A stretch of DNA of 16,379 nt from CALJFL01 sp964590005. Lineage in GTDB: Bacteria; Pseudomonadota; Gammaproteobacteria; Pseudomonadales; Halieaceae. Under the pieces are notes generated by a model. That model saw only the letters and a list, made by a program, of their open reading frames with translations, did no database searches and was not told where the DNA came from. Location of the stretch: positions 1-16,379 of the forward strand of contig CAZPVJ010000066.1 in assembly GCA_964590005.1 (NCBI GenBank), in the 5' to 3' direction. Within the stretch, counting starts at the first letter, position 1. Each line of letters begins with the position of its first letter. Below, piece by piece: positions 8,059 through 15,272 of the stretch. The position numbers were made by a program, and so were the translations under genes.

Positions 8059-9357
8059 TTACTCGCGTTTATCCACGATACGTTTCGCTTTACCCTCCGA
8101 GCGGGGAATTTCACCGGGCTGGTGAACCTGCACCGCGGCGGATACGCCGATGTAAGACTTGATTCGCTGGGTCAGCTCTGCCGCTGCCCTGTCCACCGCG
8201 TCGCTATCAGCAGGAGCAGAGGTTTCGACATTGATGGCGATCGCGTCGAGATGGCCCTGCTTGCTGAGTTCGATGTAATAGTGTGGTGATAGTCCTTCTA
8301 TGGCCAGCAGGTGCTCCTCAACCTGGGAGGGGAACACGTTAACCCCCCTGATGATCATCATGTCGTCGCTGCGTCCGGTAATCTTGTCCATGCGGCGCAT
8401 GGTTCTGGCCGTCCCCGGCAACAAGCGGGTCAGGTCACGGGTGCGGTAGCGGATGATGGGCATGGCTTGCTTGGTGAGGCTGGTAAAAACCAGTTCGCCC
8501 TCCTGGCCGTCCTCGACCACCTCACCAGTCTCCGGGTTGATCACTTCGGGGTAGAAATGATCCTCCCAAATTGTGGGGCCATCCTTGCTCTCCACACATT
8601 CCTGCGCTACCCCGGGGCCCATGACCTCGGACAGGCCGTAGATGTCGACAGCGTCAATATTCAGTCGCTCTTCCAACTCACTGCGCATGGCGTCTGTCCA
8701 GGGTTCGGCGCCAAAGATGCCCACCCGTAATGCCAGCTCATTGGTATCCAGGCCCTGTCGGTCCATCTCGTCGGCCAGGTTGAGCATGTAGGATGGCGTC
8801 ACCATGATAATGTCGGGATTGAAGTCCCGGATCAGTTGTACCTGTTTCTCGGTCTGCCCACCGGACATGGGAATGACCGTGCAGCCCAGTTTCTCGCCAC
8901 CGTAGTGGGCACCCAGCCCTCCGGTAAACAGGCCATAGCCGTAAGCCACATGAAGCATATCGGCAGCGCTGCCGCCGGCAGCGCGGATGGACCGGGCAAC
9001 AACGGTGGCCCAGGTGTCAATGTCCGCTGCGGTGTAACCGACAACGGTAGGTTTGCCCGTAGTACCGCTGGAGGCGTGCACGCGTACGACGTCCTCCATC
9101 GGAACAGCAAAGATCCCGAAGGGGTAATTGTCACGCAGATCCTGCTTTGTGGTGAACGGAAACTTTGACAGGTCTTGCAGTGTTGTCAGATCATCGGGAT
9201 GCACCCCGTGTTGATCGAATTTCTCCCGGTATACGGGCGAGTTGTCATAGGTGTGCTTGAGGGTATGCTTTAACCGCTCCAGTTGCAGGCTGCGCAGTTC
9301 GTCAACGCTCGCGGTTTCTATTTCATGCAATGGGTCAAGGCAGGGTTGCTTATTCAT
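8059..9357 (-). CDS. paaK: Phenylacetate-CoA ligase
   Basis: A 432-residue AMP-forming ligase making phenylacetyl-CoA (or a related aryl-CoA) from the acid, ATP and CoA. PaaK features are YRE(K)F near residue 43, the phosphate loop VHASSGTTGKPTVVGYT (93-109), AYGYGLFTGGLGAHYGGEKLG, MSGGQTEKQ, YGLSEVMGPGVAQEC, EGELVFTSLTKQAMPIIRYRTRD and DDMMIIRGVNVFPSQVEE. Length matches the family. I chose ATG at 9357 (MNKQPCLDP) because PaaK proteins start near there; extending to 9429 would add a hydrophobic 24-residue stretch running through the promoter. It is first in the operon with the AraC and matB genes and divergent from paaX, so PaaX control is likely. No ring-epoxidation or beta-oxidation paa genes are here, so downstream catabolism must be encoded elsewhere. 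Confidence 0.94.
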   Translation of the reverse strand: MNKQPCLDPLHEIETASVDELRSLQLERLKHTLKHTYDNSPVYREKFDQHGVHPDDLTTLQDLSKFPFTTKQDLRDNYPFGIFAVPMEDVVRVHASSGTTGKPTVVGYTAADIDTWATVVARSIRAAGGSAADMLHVAYGYGLFTGGLGAHYGGEKLGCTVIPMSGGQTEKQVQLIRDFNPDIIMVTPSYMLNLADEMDRQGLDTNELALRVGIFGAEPWTDAMRSELEERLNIDAVDIYGLSEVMGPGVAQECVESKDGPTIWEDHFYPEVINPETGEVVEDGQEGELVFTSLTKQAMPIIRYRTRDLTRLLPGTARTMRRMDKITGRSDDMMIIRGVNVFPSQVEEHLLAIEGLSPHYYIELSKQGHLDAIAINVETSAPADSDAVDRAAAELTQRIKSYIGVSAAVQVHQPGEIPRSEGKAKRIVDKRE

Positions 9358-9399
9358 TATGGGCCCCGGTGCTTGTGCTGGTAGAAATCGGAAACCGCA

Positions 9400-9429
9400 T
9401 ATATAATACAAAAAAACGGATAATATCAA
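9400..9429. promoter_or_regulatory. Overlapping divergent promoters of paaK and paaX
   Basis: On the plus strand TATAAT at 9402-9407 is a perfect -10 for paaX, with no good -35 upstream. On the minus strand TTGATA (9429-9424) is a four-of-six or better -35 for paaK, with -10 options TATTAT (9408-9403, 15-bp spacer) or TATATA (9405-9400, 18-bp spacer). The two -10 boxes share bases, so polymerase binding in the two directions would be mutually exclusive. Confidence 0.55.
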
Positions 9430-9434
9430 GCATT

Positions 9435-9451
9435 ATGTATCATAAATACAT
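9435..9451. promoter_or_regulatory. Perfect palindrome, candidate PaaX operator
   Basis: ATGTATCATAAATACAT is a 6+5+6 perfect inverted repeat. It lies just upstream of the paaK -35 and downstream of the expected paaX start point. A homodimeric repressor such as PaaX bound here could repress its own gene and affect paaK. It does not match the E. coli PaaX operator as I recall it (built around TGATTC), so a diverged specificity or another regulator is possible. Confidence 0.55.
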
Positions 9452-9469
9452 CAGGTTGTGGTCCAACAT

Positions 9470-10390
9470 ATGAAGCAGGACAAGGTGATCGCACACCTGG
9501 TAAACGGTTTTACCTCCCGGCGACCGATGCGGACAACCTCGCTCATCGTAACCCTGTTTGGCGACGTGGTCTCCCAGCACGGCGGGGCTATCTGGCTGGG
9601 TAGCCTGGTGCGGGCGATGGCGCCGCTGGGGCTTAATGAGCGACTGGTGCGCACCTCGGTATTTCGCCTGGTCAAAGAGGGGTGGCTGGAGTTTGACCGC
9701 GTGGGTCGGCGCAGTTACTACCGGTTCACCGATTATGGCAGTCACGAATACCAGCGCGCGGCGCGACGTATTTACGCCATGGATGACCAGGCCTGGAATG
9801 GTCGCTGGCAGTTGGTGATTCCGCTGGAATTACCGGATGACCAGCGCGAGCGGTTTCGGCGCAGCCTTCATTGGCAAGGGTTTCGGGCGATCAGCAGCGG
9901 AACGTTTGCCAAGCCGGGAATCGGTGGCAGAACCCTGCTGGACACCCTGGAAGAGTTTGATGCCACGGACCAGGTGTTGGTCATGGAAGCCGATTCTTTA
10001 CCTCAGACGCCACCGGCACTGCTGCGACAGCTGGTCCAGGATGTGTGGCATCTGGATGAAGTCGCCACCCGCTACCGCGACTTCCTTAAACACTTCAAGC
10101 CGCTGTTCAAGCTGTTGTCCAGGCCCGAAAGCCTGGCGCCGGAGATGGCGTTCATCGCTCGTGTCCTGTTGATTCATGACTATCGGCGGATCCTGTTACA
10201 GGACACCCGCATACCCCAGGAATTACTGCCTGCGCGCTGGCCTGGAGACCAGGCCCTGGCGGAAACCGGCGCGGCCTACCTCGGCCTGGCGTCACCCTCC
10301 GTGGAGTATATCTGCGCCAACCTCGAGGGCGACGACGGCGCCCTGCCATCGGTAGATCGAAAGTTTGCCATGCGCTTCTCCTTGCTATAA
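9470..10390 (+). CDS. paaX: PaaX-family phenylacetyl-CoA-responsive repressor
   Basis: A 306-residue repressor (E. coli PaaX is 316). The N-terminal winged helix (about 20-95) contains TTSLIVTLFGDVVSQHGG, IWLGSL, RTSVFRLVKEGWLEFDRVGRRSYYR. The middle has the W(N)GRW and HWQGFRA segments, and the C-terminal domain has LLIHDYRRILLQD followed by IPQELLPARWPG, a PaaX hallmark. Family members bind phenylacetyl-CoA, the product of PaaK, and release DNA. It is divergent from paaK with a palindrome between. ATG at 9470 aligns best with PaaX N-termini; GTG at 9458 would add four residues, and neither has a strong Shine-Dalgarno. Its stop codon overlaps the left arm of the inverted repeat at 10389-10433. 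Confidence 0.93.
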   Translation: MKQDKVIAHLVNGFTSRRPMRTTSLIVTLFGDVVSQHGGAIWLGSLVRAMAPLGLNERLVRTSVFRLVKEGWLEFDRVGRRSYYRFTDYGSHEYQRAARRIYAMDDQAWNGRWQLVIPLELPDDQRERFRRSLHWQGFRAISSGTFAKPGIGGRTLLDTLEEFDATDQVLVMEADSLPQTPPALLRQLVQDVWHLDEVATRYRDFLKHFKPLFKLLSRPESLAPEMAFIARVLLIHDYRRILLQDTRIPQELLPARWPGDQALAETGAAYLGLASPSVEYICANLEGDDGALPSVDRKFAMRFSLL

Positions 10391-10433
10391 GTGATACGCA
10401 TAGATGGGAAAACTCCTTAAAACCGTATCACTT
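10389..10433. repeat. 10-bp perfect inverted repeat upstream of the FeaR-like gene
   Basis: AAGTGATACG (10389-10398) and CGTATCACTT (10424-10433) are perfect inverse complements separated by 25 bp. The left arm overlaps the paaX stop codon and the right arm overlaps the candidate -35 of the next gene. The core GTATCA/TGATAC also occurs in the paaX palindrome (9437-9442) and at 10454-10459. There is no T tract after it, so a regulator site is likelier than a terminator. Confidence 0.65.
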
Positions 10434-10460
10434 GTGATTGTTGTCGAATTGTTTGATACT
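10432..10460 (+). promoter_or_regulatory. Candidate promoter of the araC-phyH operon
   Basis: TTGTGA (10432-10437), a 17-bp spacer and GATACT (10455-10460) give four of six matches in each box with ideal spacing, about 41 bp before the ATG at 10502. The -35 box shares bases with the right arm of the inverted repeat, which would allow repression or autoregulation. Confidence 0.45.
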
Positions 10461-10501
10461 GGTGGGCTTACGGGCGGCGTAACCTGGTCTCGAGAGTCAT
10501 T

Positions 10502-11470
10502 ATGTTCGAGTTGAAGACAGTCAATCATCTGCCGCAGGCCGACCGCCTGGAAGGCTTCGGGGAGATGGTGTGCGACAGCTTCTTCCCGATGACAGTGACG
10601 GCAAGCCAGGAGCAGCGCGAGGGCTTCTCCGGTCAAATCCAGCTCAGCCAGCTCAACAGGGTGGGTCTGGCTGCGGTCAGCAGTTCTCCGCTGGACGTGT
10701 ACCGCCGTCGCCGGGATATCGCCCTGGCGGGTGACGCTGCCTACCTGGTAAAGGTGCAGGTGCAGGGAGAGAGCCTGATTCGCCAGCGCGGTCGCGAGGC
10801 GCATCTATTGCCCGGCGATTTCACCCTGTGCCTGAGCTCCGAGCCCTACGAACTGCATTTCAACGATAGCTACAGCCAGATGGTGCTCTCAGTGCCGCAG
10901 GCGATGCTGGACGAGTGCGTGCTGCAACCGCAGCGACACCTGGGTGTGCGTAAACAGGCAAGCCAGGGTGCCAATGGCCTGTTTTCACAGTTTGTTGCCA
11001 TGATCGGTGCCAGGCTCGACGATATGGATGGCGTTCTGGCCCAGCGCCTGGAAGCCAATGTAATAGACCTGCTTTGCACATCGCTGGGTTACGCGGAGGA
11101 CACCCACAAGCATGATTTACTGGCCAGCGGTGTCAAAGAAGAGTACCTCACCCGGATCAAGGCTTATGTTCGCAGCAACCTGGCGGACGAATCGCTGGTT
11201 CCCGCAGAGATCGCCAACCGGCACGGAATTTCCACACGTTACCTGCATATGCTGTTTGCCGGTAAAGGCGAGTCGGTTTCACGCTACATCCAGAGGCAGC
11301 GCCTGGAAGCCTGCGAGGCTGCACTGAGGCAGGCGGATTTTTCCGCTTACTCGGTATCGGAGATCGCCTACCGGTTCGGGTTCAACGATGCCTCGCACTT
11401 CAGTCGGGTGTTCAAGCAACAGTTTGGCGAGACGCCCGCGCGTTACCGAAAACAATGGCAGCACAGCTAA
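10502..11470 (+). CDS. AraC-family regulator with FeaR-like architecture
   Basis: A 322-residue regulator. Its N-terminal half (about 15-200) looks like the AraC_binding_2 cupin-type sensor found in FeaR and related proteins: RRRRDIALAGDAAYLVKVQVQGES, then LLPGDFTLCLSSEPYEL. The C-terminal DNA-binding domain has AEIANRHGISTRYLHMLF (235-252) and SVSEIAYRFGFNDASHFSRVFKQQF (284-308), ending GETPARYRK. In E. coli FeaR activates amine oxidase and phenylacetaldehyde dehydrogenase genes for phenylethylamine and tyramine use. Here the gene lies next to an aromatic amine dehydrogenase operon, so the same role with a different enzyme is a good inference. Its 3' end overlaps the next gene's start by 16 bp, so it is cotranscribed with the dioxygenase gene. 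Confidence 0.9.
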   Translation: MFELKTVNHLPQADRLEGFGEMVCDSFFPMTVTASQEQREGFSGQIQLSQLNRVGLAAVSSSPLDVYRRRRDIALAGDAAYLVKVQVQGESLIRQRGREAHLLPGDFTLCLSSEPYELHFNDSYSQMVLSVPQAMLDECVLQPQRHLGVRKQASQGANGLFSQFVAMIGARLDDMDGVLAQRLEANVIDLLCTSLGYAEDTHKHDLLASGVKEEYLTRIKAYVRSNLADESLVPAEIANRHGISTRYLHMLFAGKGESVSRYIQRQRLEACEAALRQADFSAYSVSEIAYRFGFNDASHFSRVFKQQFGETPARYRKQWQHS

Positions 11471-12282
11471 GCAGCGAGCAACTGCGCATCTTCCGCGATG
11501 ACGGCGTTGTACACGTGCCCAACGCGGTCGACGCAGACTGGATAGAACGCCTGTTGGCTGTCGCCGACCAGCGCCTGGATAATCCGGGCGAGTGGGTGAA
11601 CGATGCCAACCCGGGCAATCGTCGTGACCGCATGTTTACCGAACGTTATATGTGGCAGACCAACCCGGTGATCAATGACTTCGTGTTTCACAGCGGCTGC
11701 GGTGCGCTTGCCGGACAGGCGATGGGGTGTCGGTCGGTGCGCTTCTACTTTGACCATCTGCTGATCAAGGAACCTGCGACCAGCGCGGTGACCCCCTGGC
11801 ACCAGGATATTCCTTATTGGCCCTTTATGGGCAAGCAGGTGTGTTCCATATGGTTGGCACTGACCGATGCCACCGTGGAAGAGAGTGCGATGGAGTTTGT
11901 GCGCGGTTCTCACCTCACCGGCAGCTATTACCGACCCGAGGTTTTCAACGCGAGAGCCGAGCATCCCAATGCCTGGACAGATGAAGCTGAGGGTGAGCCC
12001 CTGCCCGATGTCGAGGCTGACCGGGATGCGTTCGACATCATCGGCTACGATATGACTGCCGGCGATGCAGTGATCTTTTCGGCGTGGCTAATCCACGGTG
12101 CGCAGGGCAACAATTCCCAGGGTAACCGTCGGGTGGCTTTATCAACGCGCTGGCTTGGTGACGATGCGCGCTGGACGCCCAAGGTTGGCAGTGACCCAAC
12201 GGTCGATCCCCAGCAGGTCAGCGTTGCACCGGGAGATTACCCGGCTGATGACCGATTGTTTCCCACGGTGTGGCATCAATGA
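11455..12282 (+). CDS. Phytanoyl-CoA dioxygenase (PhyH) family protein
   Basis: A 275-residue Fe(II)/2-oxoglutarate-dependent oxygenase of the PhyH family. The metal triad is readable as His116 and Asp118 (TPWHQDIPYWPF) and His214 (WLIHGAQGN). Arg226 in NRRVALSTRWLG is the likely 2-oxoglutarate anchor, by analogy with the FRKAIS segment of human PhyH. A typical N-terminus (FRDDGVVHVPNAV) and the LTDATVEESAMEFVRGSH block are present, so it looks intact. It has no signal peptide, so it acts in the cytoplasm. Its ATG overlaps the regulator gene by 16 bp, and the amine dehydrogenase operon follows after 129 bp. The substrate is unknown; members hydroxylate acyl-CoAs, amino acids, amines and natural products. 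Context suggests an amine, its N-methyl or acyl derivative, or a downstream acid. Confidence 0.9.
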   Translation: MAAQLSSEQLRIFRDDGVVHVPNAVDADWIERLLAVADQRLDNPGEWVNDANPGNRRDRMFTERYMWQTNPVINDFVFHSGCGALAGQAMGCRSVRFYFDHLLIKEPATSAVTPWHQDIPYWPFMGKQVCSIWLALTDATVEESAMEFVRGSHLTGSYYRPEVFNARAEHPNAWTDEAEGEPLPDVEADRDAFDIIGYDMTAGDAVIFSAWLIHGAQGNNSQGNRRVALSTRWLGDDARWTPKVGSDPTVDPQQVSVAPGDYPADDRLFPTVWHQ

Positions 12283-12365
12283 TGTTCACTGCCAGTCAAT
12301 TCCCCGCTTCCCTGACATGCAAGACCAGTTGGTGAAGTGCTGATTAAATACTAAGCTAGGGGTCA

Positions 12366-12387
12366 GTACTCCAAATCTGCAGAGTAC
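12366..12387. repeat. Inverted repeat in the amine dehydrogenase leader
   Basis: GTACTC (12366-12371) and GAGTAC (12382-12387) form a perfect 6-bp inverted repeat with a 10-bp spacer, 24 bp before the heavy-chain ATG at 12412. It could be a regulator site or a weak leader hairpin upstream of the AAGGA ribosome-binding site. The rest of the 12283-12411 gap holds no clear promoter consensus, as expected if an AraC-type activator is needed. Confidence 0.4.
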
Positions 12388-12411
12388 AGACGAACAAGTA
12401 GAAGGATTGTC

Positions 12412-13602
12412 ATGAAGAATAATCAGAAGCGGATAGCGTCTCTATTGTCGGCCATAGGCTGTGCCCTGGTACTGCCGACCCAGGCGGAAGAGGCGTTGCC
12501 ACCACCGCTGCCAATCGAAAAAATGGGCGTTATCGAAACGCTGCCGGAGCGCTATCCGGAGCACTGGTTCCTGGTGCACGACGCGGCGTTTTTCCACATG
12601 CTGGACGGTAAGGTCCTGGTGCTCGATGCCACCGCAGATACCGCGCCCGAGCAGTACAAGGGAGCCATCGGTGCCTCTATGATGGGCGGTGTGCACGAAT
12701 CCGCTTCACGCAACGAGATCTATGTGATCGAGTCGTTTAATACCCGTGGCCCCAGGGGCGATCGCACCGATGTGCTGACCATCTGGGATCGATCCACACT
12801 CTCTGTGCTTGACGAGGTAGTCTGGCCAGTACCCAAGCGGCTGCAGGGTATGCCCGAGCGCTTCGCCTTGCAGACAATCAATGACGGAAAGTGGTTGCTG
12901 GTGGCCAATTTTTCACCCGCCGCATCGGTGACCGTGGTGGACCTCGATACCCGCGAAATCGTCAACGAAGTTGCCACTCCCGGGTGTGTCCTGGTGTATC
13001 CAACCGGGAAGCGCGGCTTTAGTTCCCTGTGCTCCGACGGTCGATTTATGTCCGTTCAGTTGAACAGTGATGCGAGTATCGACAAACAGGCGCGCGGTGA
13101 GGCGTTTTTTGACTCGGACGACACCCCGATATTTGAGCGAGCTGCGCTGATCGATGGCGTCGCCTATTTCCCCTCATTCACCAGTATGGTGCACCCGATC
13201 GACCTGAACGGTGACCTGGCTGTGCCCGGCGAAGCCTGGTCGCTGGTGAACGATGAAGAAAAAGCCCAGAACTGGCGTCCGGGCGGCATCGGTATTATCG
13301 ACGATGACGAATTGGGACGCTTTTACATCCTGATGCATCCAGACGGCGGCGATGGTTCCCAGGGTGCCGGTGGCTCCGAGGTCTGGGTCTTTGACCCGGC
13401 GAAAAAACAACGCGTACAGCGTATCGCGCTGCAGGAGTGGGGCCTGTCACTGACGGTCAGTCGCGGCAAGCAGCCCCTGCTGATGGTCACCAACCCGGTG
13501 GATATGTCCATGGAAACCTATGATGCGCAGACCGGTGAGTTCCAACGCAAAATGGTGGACCTGGGAATGGAAACACCGCTAATGAGCTACGGGGCGAAGT
13601 AG
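12412..13602 (+). CDS. aauB: TTQ amine dehydrogenase heavy (alpha) chain
   Basis: A 396-residue periplasmic beta-propeller subunit of a tryptophan tryptophylquinone amine dehydrogenase. A Sec signal peptide ends near Ala25-Glu26 (after LPTQA). The body has repeated propeller-blade wording such as HDAAFFHMLDGKVLVLDA, MMGGVHESASRNEIYVIESF, TDVLTIWDRSTLSVLDE and ASVTVVDLDTREIV. The conserved disulfide pair is Cys192/Cys207 (GCVLVYPTGKRGFSSLC), and NWRPGGIGI near 287 matches the heavy-chain WRPGG motif. It is slightly shorter than the recalled A. faecalis AauB and MauB precursors (about 430 and 417), mostly at the N-terminus. The start has a good ribosome-binding site (AAGGA). It leads the heavy chain-mauE-mauD-light chain order shared by aau and mau clusters. 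The light chain argues for an aromatic amine substrate. Confidence 0.93.
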   Translation: MKNNQKRIASLLSAIGCALVLPTQAEEALPPPLPIEKMGVIETLPERYPEHWFLVHDAAFFHMLDGKVLVLDATADTAPEQYKGAIGASMMGGVHESASRNEIYVIESFNTRGPRGDRTDVLTIWDRSTLSVLDEVVWPVPKRLQGMPERFALQTINDGKWLLVANFSPAASVTVVDLDTREIVNEVATPGCVLVYPTGKRGFSSLCSDGRFMSVQLNSDASIDKQARGEAFFDSDDTPIFERAALIDGVAYFPSFTSMVHPIDLNGDLAVPGEAWSLVNDEEKAQNWRPGGIGIIDDDELGRFYILMHPDGGDGSQGAGGSEVWVFDPAKKQRVQRIALQEWGLSLTVSRGKQPLLMVTNPVDMSMETYDAQTGEFQRKMVDLGMETPLMSYGAK

Positions 13603-13609
13603 GGCATTT

Positions 13610-14137
13610 ATGCCTGAGTTCCTGGTCATTGCCGTGGCTGTTTTTGGGGTCTGGCTGTTTGCTACGGCAGCTGTGCACAAGCTGCGCGCGCCCGGCTGGT
13701 ACGCGGGCCTGTTAGCCCGCTACCTCGACATGTCGAGGTTTTCCAGACCGCTGGTGCTGTTGATCGCGCTGTCCGAAGCGGGGTGTGCCGTGTTACTGGT
13801 CGTGCCGGCGACTCGCACTGTCGGCTTGCTGCTGGCGGCGGCGTTGCTGTTGGCTTACGCCCTGCTGATGAGTCTCCAGTTGTGGCGAGGGCGGCTGGAC
13901 ATGAACTGCGGTTGCGCAGGGCCAGCCTCTGACACGACGATCAGTGCGGGCCTGGTCTATCGGAACCTGGCCTGCGCGACAGTGGCGGCAATGGCCGCAC
14001 TGTTGCCGCTGCAGGCTACAACCTGGTCGGTCCCGGTCATTTTGATCAGTGGTCTGGTCGGGATTTTCATGGTGTTGGTCTATCTGGCCTGCGAGCAGTT
14101 GATCGCCAACGCCCAACGATTTGCAGGAGCGTCCTAG
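13610..14137 (+). CDS. mauE: MauE-type methylamine utilization membrane protein
   Basis: A 175-residue inner-membrane protein with about four hydrophobic segments (1-22, 47-66, 70-90, 118-162). A conserved cysteine pair sits in MNCGCAG (Cys100, Cys102), typical of MauE. Family members are needed for a stable amine dehydrogenase light chain, probably by supplying redox power for its many disulfides together with MauD. The ATG lies eight bases after the heavy-chain stop. The stop TAG shares its last base with the GTG of mauD, so the two are translationally coupled. Confidence 0.92.
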   Translation: MPEFLVIAVAVFGVWLFATAAVHKLRAPGWYAGLLARYLDMSRFSRPLVLLIALSEAGCAVLLVVPATRTVGLLLAAALLLAYALLMSLQLWRGRLDMNCGCAGPASDTTISAGLVYRNLACATVAAMAALLPLQATTWSVPVILISGLVGIFMVLVYLACEQLIANAQRFAGAS

Positions 14138-14757
14138 TGGATTGGCTGGTGGTTTCAAATATTGCGCTGTGGATTGGCTTTGTCGTCATGGTGGTGATTA
14201 ACCTGGCACTGCTGCGGCAGGTCGGTGTGCTCTACGAGCGGGTCGCGCCGGCGGGTGCGCTGATGGTTAACCAGGTATTGGAGGTGGGTGATGACGCGCC
14301 CTCGCTGTCACTTGCCACGCTCGATGGGCAGCTCCAGGAGATTGGAGGCGAGCGTGACGGCAAGGCACAACTGCTGTTCTTCCTGTCACCGGATTGCCCG
14401 GTGTGCGGCGAGCTGACACCGGTGTTCAAATCCGCCGCTGCGGCTGAGTCCCACTGGCTGCAGGCGGTACTGGCCAGTGATGGAGCCGAACACGACCACC
14501 AGGGGTATGTGGCGAGCAAGGGGCTGCAGGACTACCCCTATGTAGTCTCTGAAATCCTGGGCAAAACTTATGGTGTGTCCAAACTGCCCTACGCGGTAGT
14601 GGTTGATGAGCAGGGCAAAATTGCCTCCATGGGTATCGTGAATTCCCGTGAACATCTCGAAAGCCTGTTTGAAGCCAAGGAACACAAGGTGGCGTCCATC
14701 CAGGAGTACATGAATAAGAAAACTGCCGTGAATTATGTGGAGGCGGACAAGGCATGA
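14137..14757 (+). CDS. mauD: MauD, thioredoxin-like disulfide protein for light-chain maturation
   Basis: A 206-residue membrane-anchored thioredoxin-fold protein. One N-terminal membrane segment (about 4-26) precedes a periplasmic domain with the redox motif Cys87-Pro-Val-Cys90 in FFLSPDCPVC and a cis-proline at Pro151 (KLPYAVV). It acts with MauE to form or isomerise the light-chain disulfides before or while TTQ is made. The start is GTG at 14137, overlapping the mauE stop, with AGGAG about eight bases upstream. Its stop overlaps the light-chain ATG (ATGA). Length is normal for MauD. Confidence 0.93.
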   Translation: MDWLVVSNIALWIGFVVMVVINLALLRQVGVLYERVAPAGALMVNQVLEVGDDAPSLSLATLDGQLQEIGGERDGKAQLLFFLSPDCPVCGELTPVFKSAAAAESHWLQAVLASDGAEHDHQGYVASKGLQDYPYVVSEILGKTYGVSKLPYAVVVDEQGKIASMGIVNSREHLESLFEAKEHKVASIQEYMNKKTAVNYVEADKA

Positions 14758-15272
14758 AATTGATCGACAAGCTCTTTGAGCGCAAGGCGAGACAACTGGC
14801 CCAGCACAGTTCCCGACGCAGTATGCTGAAGGGGTTGGGCGGCTTCCTGGTCGGCGCGAGCGCGCTGCCGCTCTTACCCGTGGCGCGAGACGCCTCCGCG
14901 GGGCCAACGACGCCGGCCGAGGAGGGCGATGAGGCCAGTTGCGATTACTGGCGCTATTGCGCTATCGATGGCTTCCTGTGCAGTTGCTGTGGCGGCAGTG
15001 CCAATTCCTGCCCGCCCGGCACCGAGATGTCGCCGATCACCTGGATAGGCACCTGTCGGAACCCCGTGGACGGGCGTAATTACGTGATCTCCTATAACGA
15101 CTGCTGCGGCAAGTCAGCTTGTGGTGCCTGCCTGTGCCAGCGAGATGAGGGCGACCGTCCCTTGTACCGTTCTGACAAGACCAATGATGTTAACTGGTGC
15201 CTGGGTACCAGCAGTTCCACCTATCACTGCTCATCAGCCATCGTGGTGGGCCTGGCATTTGATAACAAGTGA
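14754..15272 (+). CDS. aauA: Aromatic amine dehydrogenase light chain (TTQ-bearing)
   Basis: The 172-residue catalytic subunit. A long Tat-type leader (SRRSMLKGLGG at 20-30, cleavage near Ala49) is typical of the family. The two tryptophans that form TTQ are Trp97 (SPITWIGTC) and Trp148 (NDVNWCLG). The catalytic-base aspartate is Asp116 (YNDCCG), and Asp72 (AIDG) matches the second conserved aspartate. Fourteen cysteines follow Cys63, against 12 in recalled methylamine dehydrogenase. The extra pair (Cys79 in CSCCGG, Cys123 in KSACGAC) and the SPI(T/S)WIGTC.NP wording match recalled A. faecalis AauA, so an aromatic amine such as phenylethylamine, tyramine or tryptamine is the likely substrate. 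The residue after Cys159 is Ser160, where characterised enzymes have Thr. ATG overlaps the mauD stop; the stop overlaps the next GTG. Confidence 0.94.
   Translation: MKLIDKLFERKARQLAQHSSRRSMLKGLGGFLVGASALPLLPVARDASAGPTTPAEEGDEASCDYWRYCAIDGFLCSCCGGSANSCPPGTEMSPITWIGTCRNPVDGRNYVISYNDCCGKSACGACLCQRDEGDRPLYRSDKTNDVNWCLGTSSSTYHCSSAIVVGLAFDNK

Noticed and set aside
9358..9429. Longer paaK start at 9429 (24 extra residues)
   Set aside because: The extension is a hydrophobic segment unlike PaaK N-termini and would run through the -10 and -35 elements of the divergent promoter.
10389..10433. Inverted repeat as an intrinsic terminator for paaX
   Set aside because: The 25-nt loop is long, the stem is only moderately GC-rich, and no T tract follows. 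Overlap with the next promoter fits an operator better.
14754..15272. Light chain as methylamine dehydrogenase (mauA)
   Set aside because: The two extra cysteines (Cys79, Cys123) and the SPITWIGTC and KSACGAC wording match recalled aromatic amine dehydrogenase, and phenylacetate genes lie nearby.
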